62,225 bases of DNA. It comes from Sphingobacteriaceae bacterium. Lineage in GTDB: Bacteria; Bacteroidota; Bacteroidia; Sphingobacteriales; Sphingobacteriaceae. The position numbers and the translations under genes were made by a program. The DNA lies in contig CANGZD010000007.1 of NCBI GenBank assembly GCA_947458875.1, forward strand, positions 1 to 62,225. Reading direction: 5' to 3'. Each line of letters opens with the position of its first letter. Within the stretch, counting starts at the first letter, position 1. Below are positions 25,293 through 34,217 of the stretch, piece by piece. The notes under the pieces were generated by a model. The model had not been told where the DNA came from. It saw only the letters and a program-made list of their open reading frames with translations, and did not search any database.

Positions 25293-28154
25293 ATGCAAAA
25301 AATAGCTAAAAATATAAATCTTAAATACTTATTAATCAGCTATTTATGTATTAATATTTTTAGTATTAATTTATATAAAGTTCAGGCACAAATTTTTGAG
25401 GGTGGACAGAATCCCCCGGGTATCAAATGGCGGCAAATCAATACCGAAAATTTTCAGATCCTCTACCCCGACTCTATCGAAACTGAAGCACAAAGAATTG
25501 CGAATAGTTTAGACTATATGATCCAGAAGATCAGTCACAGCCTAAACAAAAAACCCAGAAGGATCAGTATCATTTTACAGAACCAAACCGTAGAGTCTAA
25601 CGGCTTTGTACAGCTTGCTCCCCGTCGCTCAGAATTCTATGCCATACCCGGTCAGGAGTTCGACTACCAGGACTGGTTGAACAGCTTGGCCGTTCACGAA
25701 TTGCGACACGTTGTTCAGGTTGATAAGATCTCAGGCAATTTGCGAGCTCCACTATTTGAAACACTTGCCTTCACCATATTTGGCGTTACGCTGCCAGCCT
25801 GGTTCTTTGAGGGAGATGCCGTGGTTACAGAAACCACGCTGACCACTGCTGGGCGGGGTCGTCAGCCAAGCTGGGAAATGCCTTTCAGGGCGAATTTACT
25901 TTCCGGCCGTGAGTTTAATTACTCCAAAAACTTTCTGGGCTCATTTAAAGACCGCACACCGGGTTATTACCAATTAGGTTATACGATGATGACCAAGCTG
26001 AGAAGAGATCATGGACCCATGATTTTAGACACTTTACTGCGTGATATGAGCAAAAACCTGATCAGACCCATGAATTTAAGCCGATCGAGCAAAAAATTTA
26101 CCGGGCTGAGCACTTTAGAATGGCACGATGCCACCATCACTGAACTCCAAAAATTATGGCAGGAGCAGCTTTACAAAACCCCTACCCAGCTCTATCCCGG
26201 TATTAATTTCAGAAAAAACACTATTCCTGAAGATTATTTACTGCCGCATCGAATTGATGATAGGGAAATCATTGCTCTTAAAAGAAGCAAAATCCACACA
26301 CCAGAGATTGTTTTAGTAGATATGAATGGGAATGAAAAAAAAATCATCGGCATTGGGATTCAACAAGAAGCGCATTTAAGCTATGCCGCAGGAAAGGTAG
26401 TTTGGGACGAGCTCAGGGTAGACTTACGCTATTCCAAACGCTCCTTCAATGTAATTTGTCTTTACGATTTGAATACTAACTCCTATCGACAAATCACTTA
26501 TCATTCAAGACTCTTTTCGCCGGCCTTATCGCCCGATGGTAAAAAAATAGCTGCCATACAGGTTGACTACAGTAATCGGATGATGCTCGTTGAATTGGAC
26601 GCCAACAGCGGCAAAATCATTGCCAAATATCTGAACGCTGATACAGGCATTCTTCAAACGCCTAAATACAACTCAAGTGGCGACAAAATTGTTTATCTGA
26701 GAGTAAATCAGCAAGGAAAAGCCATTGAAGAAATAAACCTGATTACTAAAAAAACAAGCACTCGCCTGCCCTATCAGGCTCAATTGCTGGCCCGACCTGC
26801 CTATGTTGGCGATAACATCATTTTTAAAGCACATTATAGCGGCATTGATAATATTTACCAAATCGATCAATTTGGACAGATCAGCCAGATTACCACTGCT
26901 AATTTCGGGGCCTTCTACCCACAATTCGACCCGTTACGTAAAGAACTTTTAATTAGCAATTATCAGGTAAATGGCTACGATTTGTGCATTATTAAGCAAA
27001 GCGATCTGGATAACATTCCACTAACCGACATCAAAAATCATTTTATTGATTATTCTAAGCCCCTTATCGACAAAGAAGTGTCGCCAATAGACTTCTCTAA
27101 GGTTCCACAAAAACAATTACCCTACAAGCCTTATAGTGCTTTTAAAAGTCTATTGAATTTCCACAGCTTGGTACCTACATTGGGAAGCAGCAATTTCTCC
27201 GATGATTGGAATGTGGGCCTGCAAGCCGTATCGAGCAATTTATTGAATACCATGAGCCTCAATGCCGGCTACATTTACTACTCTGGTTTGGGACGTTCTG
27301 GTTATAAAGTGGGTTTGGCATACCGGGCCCTCTACCCCATCATCAGCCTGCGGTATTCGAATATTCCGAGGAGATTGAGTGTGGAAAATAATGGCGTTCC
27401 GGTGTTATTTAATTGGCGAGAACAGGAAACAGAAGTGAACATAGACGTACCCTTCAGGTTCAATTACAGAAATCAGTTTGGCCGCATGGGGATGGAATTC
27501 TCCACCAGCTATACTTCCAGATATGACATGATTGCCCAACCCAGTAATTACAGTATCAATCAAAATATAGCATTTCCCATGCATTATGGATTTTACTATG
27601 CACAAAACAACTTGAGTAGTGCGAGAGATTTAGCACCAAGATGGGGGCATAATTACCGAATTGACTACAGACATTTCCCTTTTGAGAATCAAATTTCCGG
27701 TCAGCTACTGAGCATCAAAACGTTGTTTTTCGCCCCGGGATTGTTCCGAAATCACAGCCTCTCTGCCAGTGTCAATTATCAGCGTGCCAGCGGTAACTAT
27801 CAATACACCAATGATATCCCCACCATTAGTGGCTACAATCAGTTGAGTACCAACCCTGAGATCCTTAAAAACACGATTTTACTCGATTATAAATTTCCAT
27901 TTGCTTACCCAGACTGGGAACTGGGGGCCTTGGCCTATGTAAAACGTTTGAAGGCTGGCTTTTTTGCCGATTATGAGAATATTACAGATCTTAAAACAGC
28001 TTTGCCCCGAACCTATGGTTTTGAGTTGAGTGCAGATCTGAACTTGCTGAGGTTCTATCTGCCCACTTTCCAAGCAGGAGGAAAAATCATTTTTACGAAT
28101 GATAATTTAAATCGAAAGCCGATATTCGAATTCGGATTAACCTATTCCTATTAA
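25293..28154 (+). CDS. metallopeptidase-like, beta-propeller and outer-membrane barrel fusion protein
   Basis: This 953-residue exported protein has a signal peptide to about residue 33 (KVQAQ). The N-terminal domain carries HELRH (135-139) and WFFEGDA with Glu173, the HExxH...E pattern of gluzincin (MA clan) peptidases. A TolB/PD40-like propeller follows (about 300-560), with repeats such as FSPALSPDGKKIAAIQ. The last 300 residues show alternating strands typical of an outer-membrane barrel and end in FEFGLTYSY, with the terminal aromatic expected for Bam assembly. It probably sits in the outer membrane with the peptidase-like part in the periplasm. Activity and substrate are unproven. Confidence 0.8.
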   Translation: MQKIAKNINLKYLLISYLCINIFSINLYKVQAQIFEGGQNPPGIKWRQINTENFQILYPDSIETEAQRIANSLDYMIQKISHSLNKKPRRISIILQNQTVESNGFVQLAPRRSEFYAIPGQEFDYQDWLNSLAVHELRHVVQVDKISGNLRAPLFETLAFTIFGVTLPAWFFEGDAVVTETTLTTAGRGRQPSWEMPFRANLLSGREFNYSKNFLGSFKDRTPGYYQLGYTMMTKLRRDHGPMILDTLLRDMSKNLIRPMNLSRSSKKFTGLSTLEWHDATITELQKLWQEQLYKTPTQLYPGINFRKNTIPEDYLLPHRIDDREIIALKRSKIHTPEIVLVDMNGNEKKIIGIGIQQEAHLSYAAGKVVWDELRVDLRYSKRSFNVICLYDLNTNSYRQITYHSRLFSPALSPDGKKIAAIQVDYSNRMMLVELDANSGKIIAKYLNADTGILQTPKYNSSGDKIVYLRVNQQGKAIEEINLITKKTSTRLPYQAQLLARPAYVGDNIIFKAHYSGIDNIYQIDQFGQISQITTANFGAFYPQFDPLRKELLISNYQVNGYDLCIIKQSDLDNIPLTDIKNHFIDYSKPLIDKEVSPIDFSKVPQKQLPYKPYSAFKSLLNFHSLVPTLGSSNFSDDWNVGLQAVSSNLLNTMSLNAGYIYYSGLGRSGYKVGLAYRALYPIISLRYSNIPRRLSVENNGVPVLFNWREQETEVNIDVPFRFNYRNQFGRMGMEFSTSYTSRYDMIAQPSNYSINQNIAFPMHYGFYYAQNNLSSARDLAPRWGHNYRIDYRHFPFENQISGQLLSIKTLFFAPGLFRNHSLSASVNYQRASGNYQYTNDIPTISGYNQLSTNPEILKNTILLDYKFPFAYPDWELGALAYVKRLKAGFFADYENITDLKTALPRTYGFELSADLNLLRFYLPTFQAGGKIIFTNDNLNRKPIFEFGLTYSY

Positions 28155-28156
28155 AC

Positions 28157-28435
28157 ATGAGTGCGAAAAGCATTTTTATCATCTGTATCACCATTCTGCT
28201 GACTGTTATCCTGATGAATAACAACGATGAAATGGTATTTTGGATTTTCGGTGAGGCTAAAGTTCCAAAACTCGGTGTATTGGCCGGAGTTTTCTTTAGC
28301 GGATGGCTCATGGGGTTTTTAATGGGGAGACCCAAATCAAAGAGCGATACAAAGGAAAATTTTACAGCGCAAGAAGCTGAACAGAGACCGAGAAATTCTT
28401 TTTTAAGCGAAGAAGACCAGGATTATATATCTTAA
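28157..28435 (+). CDS. small LapA-like membrane protein
   Basis: This 92-residue protein has two hydrophobic segments (about 3-22 and 36-60) with the FWIFGEAKVPKLGVLAGVFFSGWLMGF pattern of LapA/DUF1049 proteins, split here for reading, and a charged C-terminal tail. LapA helps in lipopolysaccharide assembly in E. coli, with LapB. It starts two bases after the fusion protein gene and overlaps the convergent ispE by four bases. The family assignment is moderate. Confidence 0.65.
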   Translation: MSAKSIFIICITILLTVILMNNNDEMVFWIFGEAKVPKLGVLAGVFFSGWLMGFLMGRPKSKSDTKENFTAQEAEQRPRNSFLSEEDQDYIS

Positions 28436-29235
28436 ATTCCGTAAAATACCTGAAACTTTTGCTCCAATTCCGAAAGCTTGACCTTCTCTTTAAAAATGCC
28501 GAAAACCGAAGAGCCACTGCCACTCATGGCGGCATAAATTGCTCCAGATTCATATAAAGCGGCTTTCACCCCCCTGATGACCGGGAATTTATCAAAAACG
28601 GATGCTTCAAAATCATTTTTTAGCACATTTTGCCAAGTAAGTGGATCATTTTCAACCACATCTATCATTTTAATCTTTGGCAAAGCGGGTTTCACACCAC
28701 GATAGGCCTCTGAAGTAGAAACTTGCACATCGGGCATTACCAAAACCATAAAATAAGCAGATAAATCAAGCTTTACCGGGAGGAATTGGTCGCCCTTCCC
28801 GTAGGCAAATACCGACTTATTTTGGATAAAAAAAGCACAATCTGCACCCAAATGTCTGCAATAAGCCTCCATCTGCTCATCTCTTAAACCCAATTCAAAC
28901 TTTTCATTCATTAATTTGATAAAAAACGCTGCATCGGACGAACCTCCACCCAAACCTGCTCCAATAGGTATGTGTTTATGCAAATGGATATGAACCGGGG
29001 GCAGCACATAATCTTTTTTTAATAAATGATAGGCTTTAACACAAAGGTTATCTTCCATATTACCAGGAATCTCTATTCCCGAAGCACTGAAATCTAATTT
29101 TGATGCACTCACCACTTCCAACGCATCCTGAATGTTGATCGGATAGAAAACGCTTTCCAAATTATGATAGCCATCCGAACGACGTTCGGTAATGTGGAGA
29201 CCTATATTGATTTTAGCATTGGGGAAGCAAATCAT
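28432..29235 (-). CDS. ispE: 4-diphosphocytidyl-2-C-methyl-D-erythritol kinase
   Basis: This 267-residue GHMP kinase phosphorylates CDP-methylerythritol in the MEP isoprenoid pathway. The start chosen is the ATG at 29235 (MICFPNAKINIGL), because the family begins with FPNAKIN; a longer frame opens at 29265. The ATP loop PIGAGLGGGSSDAA and the C-terminal MSGSGSSVFG segment are intact. It is a single-gene unit on the minus strand, divergent from thyA. Confidence 0.94.
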   Translation of the reverse strand: MICFPNAKINIGLHITERRSDGYHNLESVFYPINIQDALEVVSASKLDFSASGIEIPGNMEDNLCVKAYHLLKKDYVLPPVHIHLHKHIPIGAGLGGGSSDAAFFIKLMNEKFELGLRDEQMEAYCRHLGADCAFFIQNKSVFAYGKGDQFLPVKLDLSAYFMVLVMPDVQVSTSEAYRGVKPALPKIKMIDVVENDPLTWQNVLKNDFEASVFDKFPVIRGVKAALYESGAIYAAMSGSGSSVFGIFKEKVKLSELEQKFQVFYGI

Positions 29236-29276
29236 TTTGTGAACATCCTGTTTATTTTTGAACAATTATAGGATGC

Positions 29277-29284
29277 CAAAAATA
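29277..29284 (-). promoter_or_regulatory. candidate -7 box for ispE
   Basis: On the minus strand it reads TATTTTTG, a perfect TAnnTTTG, about 41 bases upstream of the ispE start. No -33 TTG is found at the usual spacing. Confidence 0.4.
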
Positions 29285-29318
29285 CATTTATTTTATTTGC
29301 ATACGGAGACCTTGATTC

Positions 29319-30113
29319 ATGAAACAATACTCAGACCTGATGCAACATGTGCTAGACAATGGCACACAAAAACACGACAGAACCGGAACAGGAACCATTA
29401 GTGTTTTTGGGTATCAGATGCGTTTTAATTTACAGGATGGATTTCCACTGGTAACCACCAAAAAATTACACCTAAGATCCATTATTCATGAATTGATTTG
29501 GTTTTTGAAGGGTGAAACCAATATCGCTTACCTCAAAGAAAACGGCGTAAGCATTTGGGACGAGTGGGCCGACGAAAATGGCAACTTAGGACCGGTTTAT
29601 GGCTCACAGTGGCGATCTTGGCCTACAGCAGATGGCCGCCATATCGATCAGATCAAACAAGTGATTGATCACATAAAAAATAACCCGGATTCTCGGCGGT
29701 TAATTGTATCAGCGTGGAATGTGGGCGAAATTGAGAACATGGCCTTACCGCCCTGCCATGCCTTTTTTCAGTTTTATGTTGCCGATGGCAAATTAAGCTG
29801 TCAATTATACCAGAGAAGTGCCGACATCTTTTTAGGCGTTCCATTTAACATCGCATCTTATGCTTTGTTAACCATGATGATTGCTCAGGTTTGCGGCCTG
29901 CAAGCCGGAGATTTTGTGCATACCTTGGGCGATGCGCATTTGTACAATAATCACCTGGAGCAAACACGCTTACAATTGAGTCGTGAACCACGTCCATTGC
30001 CCACCATGAAGTTGAATCCTCAAATTAAGGATATTTTCGATTTCAAGTTCGAAGACTTTACGCTCGAGAACTACGATCCTCATCCACACATTAAAGCTCC
30101 GGTTGCCGTTTGA
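29319..30113 (+). CDS. thyA: thymidylate synthase
   Basis: This 264-residue enzyme methylates dUMP to dTMP with methylene-tetrahydrofolate. Length and spacing equal those of E. coli ThyA, with the catalytic Cys146 in [11 protein letters not shown] and the nucleotide-binding [13 protein letters not shown] motif. It is followed one base later by folA, which regenerates the tetrahydrofolate it oxidises, a classical and conserved gene pair. Confidence 0.97.
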   Translation: MKQYSDLMQHVLDNGTQKHDRTGTGTISVFGYQMRFNLQDGFPLVTTKKLHLRSIIHELIWFLKGETNIAYLKENGVSIWDEWADENGNLGPVYGSQWRSWPTADGRHIDQIKQVIDHIKNNPDSRRLIVSAWNVGEIENMALPPCHAFFQFYVADGKLSCQLYQRSADIFLGVPFNIASYALLTMMIAQVCGLQAGDFVHTLGDAHLYNNHLEQTRLQLSREPRPLPTMKLNPQIKDIFDFKFEDFTLENYDPHPHIKAPVAV

Positions 30114-30114
30114 T

Positions 30115-30600
30115 ATGAAGCTCGAAATCGTTGTAGCTGTTGATGAAGCAGGTGGTATTGGTAAAAACAATCAATTACTTTGGCATCTCCCTGCCGATTT
30201 AAAACATTTTAAGAGCATCACCACCGGTCACCCTGTGATCATGGGGAGAAAAACTTTCGAATCTATTGGCAGGCCGCTACCCAACAGGAGAAATGTAGTT
30301 ATTAGCCGTCAGCAAGATCTCCAAATTGAAGGCGTGGAAGTGGTTAATAGTTTAAAAGCTGCTTATGCGCTTTTAGCCCATGAGGATTTAGTTTTCATCA
30401 TTGGAGGCGCCCAAATTTATCGTGAATCGATTCAAGATGCAGAAAAAATCCACCTTACTACGGTACATCATCGCTTTGAGGCCGACGCCTTTTTCCCGGA
30501 AATGGAACCTGAGGTTTGGCAGGTAGTCGATCGAGAAACACATCAGGCTGATGAAAAAAATGCTTTTTCATACAGCTTTATAACTTTTATAAAGCGATGA
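30115..30600 (+). CDS. folA: dihydrofolate reductase
   Basis: This 161-residue enzyme reduces dihydrofolate with NADPH. The ATG at 30115 (MKLEIVVAVDEAGGIG) is the start; a TTG frame opens 12 bases earlier inside thyA. Typical features are GIGKNNQLLWHLPADL with the catalytic acid (Asp/Glu at the LPADL position), MGRKTFESIGRPLP and the FIIGGAQIYRE segment near the C-terminus. No sign of a trimethoprim-insensitive variant stands out. Confidence 0.96.
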   Translation: MKLEIVVAVDEAGGIGKNNQLLWHLPADLKHFKSITTGHPVIMGRKTFESIGRPLPNRRNVVISRQQDLQIEGVEVVNSLKAAYALLAHEDLVFIIGGAQIYRESIQDAEKIHLTTVHHRFEADAFFPEMEPEVWQVVDRETHQADEKNAFSYSFITFIKR

Positions 30601-30666
30601 TTCATCGCATAGGTTCAATTAAATCAAGCTTTTCAAAAACTAATATTCAACAAAAGAAAAAATAGT

Positions 30667-30674
30667 TAGATTTG
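30667..30674 (+). promoter_or_regulatory. -7 box for secDF
   Basis: TAGATTTG matches TAnnTTTG exactly, 53 bases before the secDF start. A TTC (30646-30648) stands at the -33 position with 18-base spacing in place of TTG. Confidence 0.5.
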
Positions 30675-30727
30675 CCATCTTATAAAAAAAACAAGGTAGC
30701 GCAAGATTAAGTACAATTTAAAATAAA

Positions 30728-33676
30728 ATGCAAGGTAAAGGACTAGTAAAATTTGTAGCAATTGCTTTAACAATTGCTTGTTTGTATTCGCTTTCTTTCA
30801 CATGGATAGCTCAAAAAGTTGAAAAAGACGCTAAGGCATATGCCAAAGGTGATGTAGCGAAAGAAAGAACTTATTTAGATTCAGTAGCTAACGTTCCCGT
30901 ATTCGGCGCTCTCGAATACATCACTTATCAGTATGCAAAGCAAAGAGAAATTCCGCTGGGCTTAGACCTGAAGGGTGGTATGAACGTTACCATGGAAATT
31001 TCTTTAACTGAATTGGTTCGAAACCTGGCCAACAACACCAGCGATGCCAATTTCAATACTGCTTTAAAGAATGCAGAGGCTCGTTTAAAAGAAAGCCAGA
31101 AAGATTTCATTACCCTTTTTGTGGAGGAATTTGAGAAACTGAGCCCTAATGGCAGTTTGGCAACCTACTTTGCTACCAAAGAAAATTCGCAAAACATCAA
31201 CATCAATGCATCTAACGCAGATGTTTTAGCCTTTTTAAACAAAGAAGCAAAAGGAGCAATTGACCGTTCATTTAACATTCTCCGTACCCGTATCGATAAA
31301 TTCGGAGTAACTTCTCCTAACATTCAATTACAAGAAGGCTCCAACAGAATCCTGATCGAATTGCCTGGCGTTTCTGATCCTGCTCGTGTTCGTAAATTAT
31401 TACAAGGTTCGGCTAAACTAGAATTTTGGGATACCTATGACAATGTGGAGATCTATCCGCTGCTCGAAAATGTTAACAAATTAGCTGCAGCGAATTCAAA
31501 TACACCTACAGACACTGCTAAGGATACCACCGAAAAGGCTGGCGGTAAATTGGCTGCTTTAGGCAAAAAAGAGACTGCGAAAACCGATACCTCCAAAGCT
31601 GCATTGAACCAAGCTGAACTGGTGAAGCAAAACCCATTATTTGCAGTATTGAGCCCTGCTACTTTCCAGGCAGAGAACGGTCAAACATCTCTAAGACCAG
31701 GCCCGGTAGTAGGTTACGTAGCTCAAAAAGATACTGCTAAGGTAAATCAGCTGTTCAATTCTCCTGCTGTTCGTTCAGTAATTCCTCAAAATGTAAAATT
31801 ATTGTGGGGAGTTAAACCGGTAAGTGAAGAGAGCAAGGTGTTTGAATTATATGCCATCAAAGTAAGCAAACTAGATGGCTCCCCTGCTTTGGGCGGCGAC
31901 GTAATTTCTGATGCCCGCGACGATTTCGATCAACGTGGAAATCCGGAGGTGGTGATGATCATGAATGCCGACGGTGCACGCGAATGGCGTAGCATCACAG
32001 CGGCTGCTTCAGCAGATCCAAATAACAAGAAAAGTGTCGCCATCGTTTTAGATAACTATGTGTACTCCGCTCCAACGGTTCAGGGCGAAATTCCAAATGG
32101 CATTTCCTCAATCTCTGGTAATTTCAAAGTTGAAGACACAAAAGACTTAGCCAACGTTTTAAAAGCCGGCCGTTTGCCTGCTCCTGCTAAAATTGTAAGC
32201 GAATACATCGTAGGTCCTTCATTAGGTGCCGAATCCATCAATAGCGGTTTGATCTCTACCATCGCAGGTATCATTGTTATCCTTCTATTCATGGCCTTCT
32301 ATTACAGCAAAGCGGGTTGGGTTGCCAACGTAGCCCTGGTGGTGAACTTATTCTTTTTGATGGGTGTTTTAGCCTCTTTAGGAGCGGTACTTACCTTGCC
32401 TGGTATTGCAGGTATCGTTTTGTCGCTGGGTATGTCGGTTGATGCCAACGTACTTATCTATGAGCGTGTGAGAGAAGAATTAGGTACCGGAAAAGGATTG
32501 AGATTAGCCATCGCCGAAGGTTTCAAGAAAGCGATGTCTTCTATCCTCGATTCAAACATTACCACCTTCTTAACGGGTGTCATCTTGTACGTATTCGGAA
32601 GCGGTCCTATTTTGGGCTTCGCTACTACCTTAATGATTGGTATTGCAACTTCATTGTTTGCCGCCATTTTCATTACCCGATTAATTTTTGAATGGATGCT
32701 TTCTAAAGATCAGCCGATCAGTTTCTCTATCAAAGCAACACAAAACCTGTTCAAAGACTCTCAATTTGATTTCATCAGTGGTAGAAGAAGATTTTATCTC
32801 TTCTCCAGTATCATCATCATCGCCGGATTGATTTCCATCTTTACTAAAGGCTTCAGCCTGGGTGTTGATTTTAAAGGCGGTCGTTCTTACTTTGTAGAGT
32901 TCAATCAAGCCGTAAGTACAGCAGATGTTCGTAAGGTATTAACTGAAGAGTTTGGCTCTACACCTGAGGTTAAAACTTTCGGATCTGCCGAGAAAGTGAA
33001 GATTACCACCTCTTACTTGATTGATGACAATACAGAACAAGGTGATGTACTTGCCAATGAAAAATTGGCTGAAGGTTTAAAGAAAATCAGCCCTGACTTT
33101 GAAATCAAGGATTCTCAAAAAGTGGGTCCTACTATTGCAAACGACATTAAAATCTCTGCTATATATGCGGTGATATTCGCCATCATAGTGGTGTTTCTAT
33201 ACATTTTGGTTCGTTTCCGCAAATGGCAATTCGGAGTGGCAGCCATTGTTGCACTTGCGCACGACGTTTTGGTTTTATTGGCGATCTTCTCCATTTTCAA
33301 TGGCATTCTGCCTTTCTCTTTAGATATTGATCAAGCCTTTATCGCAGCTATCTTAACGGTAATGGGTTACTCCATCAACGATACCGTAGTTGTATTTGAC
33401 CGCGTTAGAGAATACATCAACCAACACCACACCAAAGATGAAAACTTGCCATCGGTAATTAATAATGCCTTAAACAGCACGCTAAGCCGTACTGTAGTTA
33501 CAGGTTTATGTACCATGATGGTATTGGTGATCATCTTTATCTTCGGTGGCGAAATTTTGAGAGGTTTCTCATTCGCCATGCTAATTGGTGTAATCTTCGG
33601 TACCTATTCTTCCCTGTTCGTGGCTACACCATTCGCAGTAGAATTCATTCGAGAAAAAGAAGAAAACAAAAAATAA
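30728..33676 (+). CDS. secDF: protein translocase subunit SecDF (fused)
   Basis: This 982-residue fusion of SecD and SecF uses the proton gradient to pull secreted proteins through SecYEG. SecD occupies about 1-660 and SecF about 680-982, each with its signature: GLDLKGGMNVTMEI and GVDFKGGRSYFVEF at the starts of the respective periplasmic parts. The SecD block GMSVDANVLIYERVREE and the SecF block YSINDTVVVFDRVRE are intact. A threonine/lysine/alanine-rich insertion lies at about 255-300 in the periplasmic P1 region. There are about 12 membrane segments. It ends in a strong terminator. Confidence 0.97.
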   Translation: MQGKGLVKFVAIALTIACLYSLSFTWIAQKVEKDAKAYAKGDVAKERTYLDSVANVPVFGALEYITYQYAKQREIPLGLDLKGGMNVTMEISLTELVRNLANNTSDANFNTALKNAEARLKESQKDFITLFVEEFEKLSPNGSLATYFATKENSQNININASNADVLAFLNKEAKGAIDRSFNILRTRIDKFGVTSPNIQLQEGSNRILIELPGVSDPARVRKLLQGSAKLEFWDTYDNVEIYPLLENVNKLAAANSNTPTDTAKDTTEKAGGKLAALGKKETAKTDTSKAALNQAELVKQNPLFAVLSPATFQAENGQTSLRPGPVVGYVAQKDTAKVNQLFNSPAVRSVIPQNVKLLWGVKPVSEESKVFELYAIKVSKLDGSPALGGDVISDARDDFDQRGNPEVVMIMNADGAREWRSITAAASADPNNKKSVAIVLDNYVYSAPTVQGEIPNGISSISGNFKVEDTKDLANVLKAGRLPAPAKIVSEYIVGPSLGAESINSGLISTIAGIIVILLFMAFYYSKAGWVANVALVVNLFFLMGVLASLGAVLTLPGIAGIVLSLGMSVDANVLIYERVREELGTGKGLRLAIAEGFKKAMSSILDSNITTFLTGVILYVFGSGPILGFATTLMIGIATSLFAAIFITRLIFEWMLSKDQPISFSIKATQNLFKDSQFDFISGRRRFYLFSSIIIIAGLISIFTKGFSLGVDFKGGRSYFVEFNQAVSTADVRKVLTEEFGSTPEVKTFGSAEKVKITTSYLIDDNTEQGDVLANEKLAEGLKKISPDFEIKDSQKVGPTIANDIKISAIYAVIFAIIVVFLYILVRFRKWQFGVAAIVALAHDVLVLLAIFSIFNGILPFSLDIDQAFIAAILTVMGYSINDTVVVFDRVREYINQHHTKDENLPSVINNALNSTLSRTVVTGLCTMMVLVIIFIFGGEILRGFSFAMLIGVIFGTYSSLFVATPFAVEFIREKEENKK

Positions 33677-33693
33677 TCCGGCTTTCGCCAGAT

Positions 33694-33724
33694 AAAAAGC
33701 CCCTCCATTCGAGGGGCTTTTTTA
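33694..33724 (+). terminator. intrinsic terminator after secDF
   Basis: The perfect stem AAAAAGCCCCTC / GAGGGGCTTTTT encloses a five-base loop and continues into T. It is symmetrical enough to act in both directions, although only secDF needs it. It lies 41 bases ahead of the MarR start codon. Confidence 0.92.
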
Positions 33725-33728
33725 TTTC

Positions 33729-33749
33729 ACAAATATTTTGGATATTTGT
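33729..33749. promoter_or_regulatory. inverted repeat, candidate MarR operator
   Basis: ACAAATAT (33729-33736) faces its perfect reverse complement ATATTTGT (33742-33749) across five bases. The 21-base palindrome fills the short space between the secDF terminator and the MarR start, and overlaps a near-match -7 box (GATATTTG). This is the size and position expected for autorepression by the MarR protein. Confidence 0.5.
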
Positions 33750-33765
33750 CACACTAATTATTGCC

Positions 33766-34200
33766 ATGTTAACTGAACCCTTTAATTCCTATTCACATCT
33801 TCTGGATCGTACGGCTCGAAAAGTGAAGCAATATGCCCAGCGGCAGTTTAATGCCGAGAATTTTGAGGTGACGGTAGACCAATGGCTGGTGCTTAAAAAT
33901 TTAAATGAGCACCCGCAACTGAACCAAAGTGAGTTGGCCGAATTAATTGGTAAAGACCATCCAACGCTCACCCGTATCATCGATTTATTGTGCAAAAAAG
34001 ATTTAGTAGAACGCAGGGTAAATCCAGCTGATCGTCGTAGCTTTACCGTTCATTTAACGGGCAAGGGCGTGCTTAAAGTGAATGATTGGAGCCCCAAAAT
34101 GGCTCAAATAAGGATGAAGGCCTGGGAAAACTTAACTGAAAGAGATTATAAAGATTTAAAACGGATTTTAGATACCATCTATCAAAATCTGAATGCTTAA
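33766..34200 (+). CDS. MarR family transcriptional regulator
   Basis: This 144-residue winged-helix repressor starts at the ATG at 33766 (MLTEPFNSY); the reading frame extends far upstream into secDF but that part is not credible. The recognition region LNQSELAELIGKDHPTLTRIIDLLCKKD and the wing VERRVNPADRRSFTVHLT are typical. It lies 17 bases before the ferredoxin reductase gene, so it may control that redox cluster and itself through the palindrome upstream. The effector is unknown. Confidence 0.92.
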   Translation: MLTEPFNSYSHLLDRTARKVKQYAQRQFNAENFEVTVDQWLVLKNLNEHPQLNQSELAELIGKDHPTLTRIIDLLCKKDLVERRVNPADRRSFTVHLTGKGVLKVNDWSPKMAQIRMKAWENLTERDYKDLKRILDTIYQNLNA

Positions 34201-34217
34201 GATTATTACAAAATAAC

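Noticed and set aside
29289-29302. -7 box for thyA (TTTATTTG)
   Set aside because: It deviates at the conserved second A of TAnnTTTG and lacks a -33 partner.
33508-33765. Upstream extension of the MarR reading frame into secDF
   Set aside because: It lies in the coding sequence of secDF in another frame, crosses a strong terminator, and encodes nothing like a MarR N-terminus.
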